Shown here piece after piece: positions 25,315-32,881 of a DNA stretch of 64,000 nt. A program made the translations under genes and the position numbers. How positions within the stretch are numbered: the stretch's first letter is position 1; every line of letters starts with the position of its first letter. The notes beneath the pieces are model-generated. The model was given only the letters and a program-made list of their open reading frames with translations. It did not search any database and was not told the DNA's origin. This DNA comes from Marinisporobacter sp. (GTDB lineage Bacteria; Bacillota; Clostridia; Peptostreptococcales; Thermotaleaceae): contig JAOARV010000042.1 in assembly GCA_025210395.1 (NCBI GenBank), positions 1 to 64,000 on the forward strand. Reading direction: 5' to 3'.

Positions 25315-27015
25315 ATGAAAGTCTTAGTTTTAAATGGAAGTCCTCGGGGGAAAAAAGGAAATACTGAAAAGCTTGTTGCTGAATTTACTAAGGGATTAAC
25401 TGAAGAAAATAATCAATTACATGTTGAAGAAATTTATTTGAAAAATCATTCTATTAAAAATTGTATAGGGTGCTTTAGTTGCTGGAAACAAACACCGGGA
25501 CAATGTATTTTAAAGGATGAAGGGATGCATTTGTTAGATAAATATATAGAAGCAGATTTGATTATTTGGGCAACACCCCTTTATCATTATGGCATGACAT
25601 CTATTATGAAGACATTTGTAGAAAGAACTCTTCCTTTAGTACAACCTTATATTATAAAGAAGCAGGATGTTTTTAGTCATCCTCCAAGAGAAGGATTAAA
25701 AGAAAAAAAGAATATTTTAATAGCTAATTGTGGTTTTCCTGAAAAATATAATTTCGATATTTTAGTGAAGCAATTTGAAAAAATTACAGACAATCGTTTG
25801 AATGAGAGGATTCTTTGTGTTCAAGGAGAGTTGCTTTCCGTTCCACCCCTAAGAGATCAAATTCAGTGGTATTTAGATGCTGTGAGAAAGGCTGGTAAAG
25901 AATTTTCATTAGTAGGAGCCTTTCATGAAGAAACAAAACAATTATTAAAGGAACCATTAGTTCCAATAGAATCATTTATTGAGATGGCAAATACTAGTTG
26001 GAATGTGAAAGGAGAAAATCCACCTAATTTAGATTATGCCCTTGGAAGAACAGATGAAAATATCGTAAATGAAAACTATAAGGACTTAAAAGGGTATTCA
26101 TTTATGAAGCTTATGGGAATGAATTTTAATGAGCAAAAAGCAGAGAATATGAATGCTGTGTTAGCATTTCATTTTACAGATATAAAAGAAGATTACTATT
26201 TTTTAATCAAAAATAAAGAATGTAAATTATATGTGGGAGAAAGTTCAAAGTTTACGACTAAGATTAGAACAAACTTTAAAATTTGGGAAAAGATTTCAAT
26301 GGGTGAGTTAGATGGGGCTCAGGCAATGATGGATGGACTTTACAAAATAGAAGGGGATTTTGATTTTATGCTCTCTATGAATGGATTATTTTCAAGAGAA
26401 AAGTCTCCAAGTATAGAAGAGGAAAAAAACGAAGGGAAGATCCTTGGAATAGATGGAGAAAAGTGGATGAATCTATCTTTTATACCATGGATGGGTGCTT
26501 GGATTTTTATTGAGTCAAGACCTTTACTAGGCCTTGGGGTTCCCTTATTAATGAGTTTATTCATTCTTTTGATAAAAGAAAAGAATAAGGAACTAACTTT
26601 TTTCGAAAAGGGAAATGTTTTATGTTTCGGTATTTTGAATATGATTTATATGTTAAAACCTCAGTGGATTGCTGAAGGTGGAAAAGAGTTAACTTATTTT
26701 ATAATTGGAATAGAATGGTTGATTTCTGTAACAATAAAGACTCCTCTAACATCAGATTATTCAAAGTTTAGAGTTAAACCTTCTATACAAAAAAATAAGA
26801 TATTTATAAGAACTAATGTGATCATGACCTTGTTTTGGAGTTTTATATTTTTTATACAAGGAACAATAGTCATCATTTTAAAGAGAATGAGTATGGAAAG
26901 CTATTTACCATTTATGTATATATTACTTGTTGTTGCATTGATCTTTACAAAATGGTTTCCTAATTGGTATCCTAAATTCATTGCAACTGAAGGGAAAACA
27001 AAAACAGTAGTATAG
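25315..27015 (+). CDS. NAD(P)H-flavin oxidoreductase fused to SCP2-like and membrane domains
   Basis: Unusual protein of 566 residues. Residues 1-215 are a flavodoxin-like FMN reductase (VLVLNGSPRGKKGNTEKL phosphate loop, CIGCFSCW cysteine pair, TPLYHYGMTSIMKTFVER flavin contact). Residues about 240-370 resemble an SCP2 sterol-carrier domain (YSFMKLMGMNF...GELDGAQAMMDGLYKIEGD). The last 180 residues hold five or six hydrophobic segments. Family assignment of the last two parts is by eye. ATG 25315 follows GGAGGAG. It is co-transcribed with PadR. A membrane-tethered reductase for a hydrophobic quinone- or drug-like substrate is inference. Confidence 0.78.
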   Translation: MKVLVLNGSPRGKKGNTEKLVAEFTKGLTEENNQLHVEEIYLKNHSIKNCIGCFSCWKQTPGQCILKDEGMHLLDKYIEADLIIWATPLYHYGMTSIMKTFVERTLPLVQPYIIKKQDVFSHPPREGLKEKKNILIANCGFPEKYNFDILVKQFEKITDNRLNERILCVQGELLSVPPLRDQIQWYLDAVRKAGKEFSLVGAFHEETKQLLKEPLVPIESFIEMANTSWNVKGENPPNLDYALGRTDENIVNENYKDLKGYSFMKLMGMNFNEQKAENMNAVLAFHFTDIKEDYYFLIKNKECKLYVGESSKFTTKIRTNFKIWEKISMGELDGAQAMMDGLYKIEGDFDFMLSMNGLFSREKSPSIEEEKNEGKILGIDGEKWMNLSFIPWMGAWIFIESRPLLGLGVPLLMSLFILLIKEKNKELTFFEKGNVLCFGILNMIYMLKPQWIAEGGKELTYFIIGIEWLISVTIKTPLTSDYSKFRVKPSIQKNKIFIRTNVIMTLFWSFIFFIQGTIVIILKRMSMESYLPFMYILLVVALIFTKWFPNWYPKFIATEGKTKTVV

Positions 27016-27021
27016 AATTAA

Positions 27022-27060
27022 TAAAAGACATGTATGAATAAAAATCATACATGTCTTTTA
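27022..27060. terminator. Strong hairpin terminator after the fusion gene
   Basis: TAAAAGACATGTATGA and TCATACATGTCTTTTA are perfect inverses around a 7-base loop, with flanking A and T runs. Confidence 0.75.
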
Positions 27061-27068
27061 TGCCATAG

Positions 27069-27212
27069 GCAGTTGCTATAATCTACTTTCAAGCTCATAT
27101 ATACCTTTTCTTACCAATAGCTGTAGGGATATCTATTGTAGCTAAAGAATATGAAAATAACTATTATTTGGTTTCGAAGTTAGTTTGTATTAGTGTTTTA
27201 TTTTCTATGTAA
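27069..27212 (+). pseudogene. Remnant of a membrane protein gene, possibly MATE-like
   Basis: An open stretch of 47 codons between stops reads as a coherent membrane-protein fragment, with LPIAVGISIVAKEYENNYY followed by a second hydrophobic stretch. There is no start codon in a suitable place and no ribosome site, and it lies just after a terminator. The pattern of a Gly-containing helix, a charged loop and another helix recalls an early MATE segment, but the match is weak. Confidence 0.4.
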
Positions 27213-27346
27213 CTATTTCTTTTTTATTGTGGATGGTATAGAGGAATAGAGTTTTTTTATGATAGAGCAATATAGAAATTTTTACTATAATTCAGTATAA
27301 TAGAGAATAATTAAAGATTTATAAAAATTATATGAAGGAGAAACTT

Positions 27347-28036
27347 ATGTATACGAAGTGGCTAAATATACTGATGAAGGTAAAATTATTTGAAGATATA
27401 CAAGTAAATGAACTTAATAATATGTTACTTTGTTTAAGACCTAAAAAAGCAGAGTACAAGAAAAAAGAGTATATTACTATGGCTGAAGATCAATTTACAG
27501 GAATAGGAATTATTGTAGAAGGAGAAGTATTAGTTACAAAGGAAAATGTAGCAGGAGATCGCGTGATTATTGCAAAATTAAATGCAGGAAATATGTTTGG
27601 TGAAATGGTTGCTTTTTCTAATCAAAAGCAGTGGCCTGCTACGGTGATTGCTGTTACGGATTGTACTATATTATTTTTACCTACAGAAAAGATTTTAGGA
27701 AATTGTCCTAAAATGTGCATAGGACATAAGCGATTAATACAAAATATGTTAAAAATTGTCTCACAAAAGGCGCTTCAACTGAATCGAAAGATTGAATACT
27801 TAGCAATGAAAAGTATAAGAACAAAGATCAGCAATTATTTATTAGAGCAATATCATAGGATTGGGAAAAATAAGTTTATGATTCCATTAAAAAGAAATGA
27901 ATTGGCTGAATTTTTAAATGTATCAAGACCTTCTTTATCAAGAGAATTAATCAAAATGAAGGAGGAAGGGATGATTGATTTTTATAGATCAAGCTTTGAA
28001 ATTATTGATGTAGAAGAATTAAAAGGCAATATATAG
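27347..28036 (+). CDS. Crp/Fnr-family transcriptional regulator
   Basis: Regulator of 229 residues. An N-terminal cyclic-nucleotide-binding-type beta barrel (GIIVEGEVLVTKE...LNAGNMFGEM) covers about residues 20-125, followed by a long dimerisation helix and a C-terminal Crp-type helix-turn-helix (LKRNELAEFLNVSRPSLSRELIKMKEEG). There is no N-terminal Fnr cysteine cluster. AAGGAG at 27335 supports ATG 27347 over ATG 27332. It is monocistronic. It is the only Crp/Fnr protein here and the best local candidate to bind the class II-type sites before the hcp-linked operons. Confidence 0.9.
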   Translation: MYTKWLNILMKVKLFEDIQVNELNNMLLCLRPKKAEYKKKEYITMAEDQFTGIGIIVEGEVLVTKENVAGDRVIIAKLNAGNMFGEMVAFSNQKQWPATVIAVTDCTILFLPTEKILGNCPKMCIGHKRLIQNMLKIVSQKALQLNRKIEYLAMKSIRTKISNYLLEQYHRIGKNKFMIPLKRNELAEFLNVSRPSLSRELIKMKEEGMIDFYRSSFEIIDVEELKGNI

Positions 28037-28061
28037 TTTTTTCTAGGAAAGAGATACTCAT

Positions 28062-28102
28062 GAAAAATACTATTTCTAGATAAAAAGGAAGTAGTATTTT
28101 TA
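28062..28102 (+). terminator. Intrinsic terminator of the Crp/Fnr gene
   Basis: AAAAATACTATTTC pairs with GGAAGTAGTATTTTT (two G-U) and ends in TTTTT. Confidence 0.75.
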
Positions 28103-28175
28103 TATATCATAAGAAATTTTTATAGAATACTAAAATATGCAAATTAAACTAAAGTCAGGATAAAGGGGGAATAAG

Positions 28176-29114
28176 ATGAGAGCTCTGATCACAGGGGGAT
28201 ATGGATTTATAGGATCTCATGTTGCAGAGAGATTTTATAAAGAAGGGCATGAAATTCATATAATAGATAATCTTTCAGCAGGAGATCAAGAAAATGTAAA
28301 GATCAAGCATAAGTTTTATCCATTAGATATAATAGATGATAAATGTGAAGAAATTTTTTCGACGATTCAATTTGATGTAGTAGTTCATTCAGCAGCTCAT
28401 ATTGATGCAGCTGCTTCTGTAGAAAGACCAGGTTTGGATGCTACATCAAATATTTTAGGCTTAATTAATATGTTAAAGCTTTCAAGTAAATATGAAGTGA
28501 AAAAGTTTATATTTGCATCATCTGCTGCCGTATATGGAAACAATGAAAAAATACCTTTGGAAGAAGATTCGCTCATTTTACCCATCTCCCCTTATGGTGT
28601 AAGTAAATTAACAGGGGAAAAATACTGTGAATTATGGAAAAATACATATGGATTAGAAACAGTTTGTCTTAGATTTTCTAATGTATATGGACCAAGACAG
28701 TCACTAAAGGGTGAAGGGGGTGTTGTTGCAATTTTTATGAACAACCTCTTTTTAGGAAAAGAATCATTCATTTATGGTACGGGGGAGCAAACAAGAGATT
28801 TTATATATGTTGAAGATGTAGTAGATGCTATATATAAATGCTGTGATTATTCTCATAGTCAAGTGATGAATGTATCAGTAAATACCCAATATAGTGTAAT
28901 GGATTTAATAGATGTAATAAAAAGTCTACATGGAAATATGGACTTCAAGCACGAGAAAAAAAGAAAAGGAGATATACTACATTCAAGATTATCTAATAAA
29001 AGGGCAAAGAATGAACTAAGTTGGGCTCCTTTATATCCTTTAGAGGAAGGAATTAAGAAAACCTATGAATGGTATAAGGAATACTTTACAAAGAATAAAT
29101 TAGGAAAAGAATAA
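28176..29114 (+). CDS. NAD-dependent sugar epimerase/dehydratase (GalE-like extended SDR)
   Basis: Nucleotide-sugar enzyme of 312 residues. The NAD loop GGYGFIGSH is near residue 7, an acidic Asp follows the second strand (IIDNLSAG), the HSAAHIDAAASVERP segment is typical of UDP-glucose/GlcNAc epimerases, the Ser lies in ASSAAVYG and the Tyr/Lys pair in YGVSK near residue 139, and RFSNVYGPRQ follows. Epimerase versus dehydratase cannot be decided by eye. It is a single gene between two terminators, with no glycan cluster nearby. Confidence 0.9.
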   Translation: MRALITGGYGFIGSHVAERFYKEGHEIHIIDNLSAGDQENVKIKHKFYPLDIIDDKCEEIFSTIQFDVVVHSAAHIDAAASVERPGLDATSNILGLINMLKLSSKYEVKKFIFASSAAVYGNNEKIPLEEDSLILPISPYGVSKLTGEKYCELWKNTYGLETVCLRFSNVYGPRQSLKGEGGVVAIFMNNLFLGKESFIYGTGEQTRDFIYVEDVVDAIYKCCDYSHSQVMNVSVNTQYSVMDLIDVIKSLHGNMDFKHEKKRKGDILHSRLSNKRAKNELSWAPLYPLEEGIKKTYEWYKEYFTKNKLGKE

Positions 29115-29201
29115 TGAAGATAAAAACACTTGAAATTGTACTATAGATACTATCTGCATATAGCTATATGGAGGCGTTGTATATAATTTTAAAAATTTAA
29201 C

Positions 29202-29243
29202 AATGATTATATGAAGAAGTTTCTTCGTATAATCATTTTTTAT
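29202..29243 (+). terminator. Intrinsic terminator after the epimerase gene
   Basis: AATGATTATATGAAGAA pairs with TTCTTCGTATAATCATT (one G-U) and ends in TTTTTT. Confidence 0.85.
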
Positions 29244-29318
29244 TAGCTAGAACATTATGAAACTTAGAATATGTGGATAATTTATGATTGAGAAATCAAA
29301 TGTTTGACTACTTTAAGT

Positions 29319-29397
29319 AAGTTTTATTACAAAGGGACCCTTTTGTAATAAAACTTGCAAAATGAGCATATGCGGGAGCATAATGCGAATTTTTTTA
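29319..29397 (+). ncRNA. Two orphan hairpins, possible small RNA with its own terminator
   Basis: Hairpin 1: AAGTTTTATTACAAAGGG at 29319-29336 pairs with CCCTTTTGTAATAAAACTT at 29338-29356 with a single bulge. Hairpin 2: GCATATGC at 29366-29373 pairs with GCATAATGC at 29378-29386 and is followed by GAATTTTTTT. They lie between the epimerase terminator and the promoter at 29476, in no gene. I could not find a clear promoter for them. Confidence 0.4.
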
Positions 29398-29475
29398 TTC
29401 TGAGAATTAGAATAAAAATAAGAAAATAGAGCAATAAAATGATAAATTATGTAGAAAATATGGAATTAATTCAAT

Positions 29476-29521
29476 TTACGTAACAAAGGATACGGAAATA
29501 ATAAAAATAAGATGTTAAAAT
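29476..29521 (+). promoter_or_regulatory. Dyad operator and promoter of the Hcp accessory operon
   Basis: TTACGTA-N8-TACGGAA at 29476-29497 is followed 18 bases later by TAAAAT at 29516-29521. The dyad is centred 41.5 bases before the predicted start, the class II activator position of Crp/Fnr proteins. There is no -35 box apart from the site. The same 22 bases (18 of 22 identical) and the same 18-base spacing occur before hcp at 32787. Confidence 0.7.
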
Positions 29522-29563
29522 GTGAACATAATAAAACAATAGGAAAGTAGTGAAGGAGGAATT

Positions 29564-30799
29564 ATGATGGGGAATAGATATATTGATCCAAAAGATACAT
29601 TATTTGATATTACAGAAAAATATAAAGAGGCCATTGACTTATTCGTTTCTATTGGCTTTGAAAATATAAAAGATGAAAATAAGAGAAAGACCATGGGAAA
29701 GGCTATTACATTAGAGAATGCTTTAAACATGAAAAAAATAAATATAGATACTTTTATAGATCAATTAACGGAGCTTATTGAAAGCAATCAAAATGAATTG
29801 TTAGAAACAAATAAGAAACAAGAAAATACAGAACTAAGAATTGAAGGCATATTACCTTGTCCTGTAAGAGTTCCTTTGATGGAAGCTTTTAAAGGATTTT
29901 TAGAAGAAAATAAAGAGAAATTGAATACAGAGATAGGCTATGAATTAAAGGCTGCATCTATGGGGGTGGATTGGTTAAAGGATTCTTTGGAAAAATCAGA
30001 ATCAGCAGATGTATTAGCAGATTTATTCATATCTGCAGGATTTGATTTATTCTTTGATAAAGATTTAATCGGAAAATATAAGATGGAAAATGTATTTGAA
30101 GATATGACTGAGATGGATCATTACAATAAAGATTTTGAAAATGAAAATATAAGTCTGAAAGATCCAGACAATCAATACTCAATGATCGGCGTTGTTCCAG
30201 CCGTATTCTTAGTCAATACAGAAGAATTAGATGGTCGAGATATGCCAAGCAGCTGGGAGGATTTACTCAGTGAAGAATTTGAAAATAAAGTGAGTTTACC
30301 TATAGGAGATTTTGATTTATTCAATGCTATTTTATTAAATATTCATCAAAAATATGGAGAAGATGGGGTAAAAAGATTAGGGAAAAGCTTATTGAGATCC
30401 ATGCATCCGTCAGAAATGGTGAAATCTCACATAAAAAAAGCAGAGAAACCAATTGTGACCATCATGCCTTATTTCTTTACAAAGATGACAAAAAGAGGTG
30501 GGCCTATGAAAGCTGTATGGCCAAAGGATGGAGCTATTATTAGTCCCATATTCTTATTAAGCAAAAAAGAGAAAAAAGAGAAATTAAAACCTATTGTAGA
30601 CTTCTTTGCTTCAAAGGAGATCGGAGAAATATTATCACACAATGGAAAATTCCCAAGTGTCAATCCAAAGGTAGATAATATGATTTCAGAGGATCATAAG
30701 TATATGTGGATTGGATGGGATTATATTAAAAAGAATGATATAGGAAACTTACTAAAAAAATGTGAAAAATTATTCAATGAAAGTATCAGGGAGGTGTAA
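29564..30799 (+). CDS. Cytoplasmic DUF1858 plus substrate-binding-protein-like protein
   Basis: Protein of 411 residues, probably not secreted: there is no signal peptide or lipobox. Residues about 1-70 resemble DUF1858/ScdA-N (DPKDTLFDITEKYKEAIDLF...ALNMKKINIDTFIDQL), a small helical domain also found in the iron-centre repair protein family, but the usual cysteines are missing. The rest resembles an ABC transporter solute-binding protein (VPLMEAFKGFLEENKE...IGVVPAVFLVNTEEL). AGGAGG precedes tandem ATGs at 29564 and 29567. It heads an operon with a GTPase, an ATPase and a zinc-ribbon protein, upstream of hcp. Its function is unknown. Confidence 0.75.
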   Translation: MMGNRYIDPKDTLFDITEKYKEAIDLFVSIGFENIKDENKRKTMGKAITLENALNMKKINIDTFIDQLTELIESNQNELLETNKKQENTELRIEGILPCPVRVPLMEAFKGFLEENKEKLNTEIGYELKAASMGVDWLKDSLEKSESADVLADLFISAGFDLFFDKDLIGKYKMENVFEDMTEMDHYNKDFENENISLKDPDNQYSMIGVVPAVFLVNTEELDGRDMPSSWEDLLSEEFENKVSLPIGDFDLFNAILLNIHQKYGEDGVKRLGKSLLRSMHPSEMVKSHIKKAEKPIVTIMPYFFTKMTKRGGPMKAVWPKDGAIISPIFLLSKKEKKEKLKPIVDFFASKEIGEILSHNGKFPSVNPKVDNMISEDHKYMWIGWDYIKKNDIGNLLKKCEKLFNESIREV

Positions 30800-30801
30800 G
30801 G

Positions 30802-31503
30802 ATGAATCTAATTACCATATCAGGACCCCCTTCATCAGGGAAAACATCTATTATATTAAAAACTATCTATGCATTACATGCTAGAGATTTAAAAGTAGGG
30901 GTAGTAAAATTTGACTGCTTGTATACAGATGATGATATTTACTATAAAAAAGCAGGCGTTCCAGTTAAAAAAGGATTGTCAGGTTCTTTATGTCCAGACC
31001 ACTATTTCGTAAGCAATATTGAAGAGGTCGTTCAGTGGGGAAGAGGCGAAAAATTAGATGTACTCATTACAGAAAGTGCAGGACTTTGTAATCGTTGTTC
31101 TCCCTACATTAAAGATATTCAAGCTATTTGTGTGATTGATAATTTAAGTGGGATCAATACCCCAAAAAAAATAGGACCGATGTTAAAATCAGCAGATATT
31201 GTAGTGATCACAAAAGGAGATATTGTATCTCAAGCAGAAAGGGAAGTTTTTGCTTCAAAGGTTCATTCTGTAAACCCGAAGGCAATTACTATGCATGTAA
31301 ATGGATTAACAGGACAAGGTGCCTATGAACTAAGTACACTCCTATATGATGAAAAGGAAGACGTAGAAACAGTAAAGGGAAAACAATTGAGATTTTCAAT
31401 GCCTTCAGCTCTTTGTTCTTATTGCTTAGGTGAAACAAGAATCGGAGAAGACTATCAAATGGGAAATGTTAGAAAGATGAAATTAGGTGATGAAAATGAT
31501 TAA
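30802..31503 (+). CDS. HypB/CobW-like G3E-type GTPase
   Basis: P-loop NTPase of 233 residues. The Walker A is GPPSSGKTS at about residues 8-16. ITESAGLCNRCSPYI near residue 90 corresponds to the switch region of HypB/CobW metallochaperones (Glu-x-x-Gly) and carries a CxxC. A guanine-like VITKGD is near residue 132. A second CxxC (CSYCLGETRIGED) is near the C terminus, suggesting a bound metal. It is separated by only 2 bases from the upstream gene and overlaps the next. A role in metal insertion is inferred from family and context. Confidence 0.8.
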   Translation: MNLITISGPPSSGKTSIILKTIYALHARDLKVGVVKFDCLYTDDDIYYKKAGVPVKKGLSGSLCPDHYFVSNIEEVVQWGRGEKLDVLITESAGLCNRCSPYIKDIQAICVIDNLSGINTPKKIGPMLKSADIVVITKGDIVSQAEREVFASKVHSVNPKAITMHVNGLTGQGAYELSTLLYDEKEDVETVKGKQLRFSMPSALCSYCLGETRIGEDYQMGNVRKMKLGDEND

Positions 31504-32506
31504 TATAAAAGAAATAGAGAAAATGAAAATAAAAGCATTAGAAAAAAAATATCCCTTTAGTATGGCATTTTTCGAAAACAATCACTTAAAAATCGAAGGA
31601 TATGAGGAGTATACCTTTGAGGATTATTTAAATCATTTTACAGAAGAGGAAATAGAAGAATGGGCAATAGATACTGAAAAAATAAAAATAGATTTTATTG
31701 CTTATATGAATGAAATGTTGACCTTTCTTGGAATAGAAGAAGAGGATGGTGTAAATTCATTGACCATTCTTTCAGGGAAAAATAAATACGGAGAAAAAGA
31801 AGATTTTGATCGTCTTACCATCCACAAAGGGGAAATTGTTTCAATCGTAGGACCAACAGGTTCAGGAAAAAGTAGGTTGTTAGCAGATATTGAGTGGACG
31901 GCTAATAGGGATACTCCTACAGAAAGAAGCATTTTGATTAATGAGAAGGAGCCAGATAAAAAATGGAGATTCTCCTCTTCCAATAAATTAGTAGCGCAAT
32001 TATCTCAAAATATGAACTTTGTTATGGATTTGACGGTAAAGGAATTTATAGAATTACACGCCAGGAGTAGAATGATTCAAAATGAAGAAGAAGTGATTCA
32101 AAAAATCATTGATGCAGCTAACCATTTAGCAGGGGAGCAGTTTCATTTAGATACGCCTATCACAAGTCTTAGCGGAGGGCAATCTAGAGCATTAATGATT
32201 GCTGATACAGCCATACTCAGTACTTCTCCAATCGTCTTAATTGATGAGATTGAGAATGCTGGAATAGATAGAAAAAGAGCTTTAAATCTTTTAGTGAGTG
32301 AAGAAAAAATCGTCTTAATGGCGACCCATGATCCTACTTTAGCCTTAATGGCAGATAAAAGAATTGTCATTAAAAATGGAGGGATTCATAAAGTATTAGT
32401 TACTCAAGAAGAAGAAAAAGAAGTGTTAGTAGAACTAGAGAGAATGGACAAAATCATTAGTAGTTTAAGAGCTAATTTAAGAAAAGGCGAAAGACTGAAA
32501 AAATAA
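31496..32506 (+). CDS. Soluble ABC ATPase with N-terminal extension
   Basis: ATPase of about 336 residues. A roughly 100-residue N-terminal extension of unknown fold (KYPFSMAFFENNHLKIEGYEEY...) precedes a single ABC domain: Walker A GPTGSGKSR, Q-loop in AQLSQNMNF, signature LSGGQSRA, Walker B IVLIDEIENAG and the H-loop MATHDP. No permease gene is present, and the Walker B ends DEIENAG rather than the transporter-type DEPxxGLD, so a non-transport role is likely. ATG 31496 follows AGGTGA; GTG 31487 and ATG 31490 are alternatives. It overlaps the GTPase gene by 8 bases. Confidence 0.82.
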   Translation: MINIKEIEKMKIKALEKKYPFSMAFFENNHLKIEGYEEYTFEDYLNHFTEEEIEEWAIDTEKIKIDFIAYMNEMLTFLGIEEEDGVNSLTILSGKNKYGEKEDFDRLTIHKGEIVSIVGPTGSGKSRLLADIEWTANRDTPTERSILINEKEPDKKWRFSSSNKLVAQLSQNMNFVMDLTVKEFIELHARSRMIQNEEEVIQKIIDAANHLAGEQFHLDTPITSLSGGQSRALMIADTAILSTSPIVLIDEIENAGIDRKRALNLLVSEEKIVLMATHDPTLALMADKRIVIKNGGIHKVLVTQEEEKEVLVELERMDKIISSLRANLRKGERLKK

Positions 32507-32533
32507 ATTTGATAAGAGAGAGGAGAATAAAGA

Positions 32534-32776
32534 ATGCACGAAGGATGTTCAGGAAGCTTTCAAACAGGAAAAGAAGTTGTAGATAAAATTAGAATGATGG
32601 GATTTTCAAAGCAATATATGCCTGTACCTTTAAGAATTCAATGTAAGGAGTGCGGTGAAACCTTTGATATGGAAACCTTTGAGGATCATTGTCCCCATTG
32701 CAAGATGGTTTATGGAGTAACGCCATGTCATGCCTTTGATCCAGAAAATGTTAGAGCCGCAGGAAAAGATTATTAA
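32534..32776 (+). CDS. Small zinc-ribbon protein in the hcp locus
   Basis: Protein of 80 residues with two CxxC pairs, CKECGE at about residues 36-41 and CPHCKM at about 53-58, which should form one zinc ribbon, and further Cys at about residue 5 and in VTPCHAFD. GAGAGGAG precedes the ATG. It is the last gene of the operon that starts at 29564 and lies directly upstream of the hcp promoter. I do not recognise a named family. Confidence 0.8.
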   Translation: MHEGCSGSFQTGKEVVDKIRMMGFSKQYMPVPLRIQCKECGETFDMETFEDHCPHCKMVYGVTPCHAFDPENVRAAGKDY

Positions 32777-32786
32777 ATATTATTGA

Positions 32787-32832
32787 TTCCGTACCCTAGG
32801 ATACGGAAAATGTGATGAAGTCATTATATGAT
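32787..32832 (+). promoter_or_regulatory. Dyad operator and promoter of hcp
   Basis: TTCCGTA-N8-TACGGAA at 32787-32808 is a near-perfect 22-bp dyad with a CCTAGG centre. TATGAT at 32827-32832 follows after 18 bases, putting the dyad at -41.5. It is the same arrangement as at 29476-29521. Confidence 0.75.
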
Positions 32833-32881
32833 AGACCCATAGAAGAAAAGAATAAAAGTTTAAATAAAGGAGGACGTTTCA

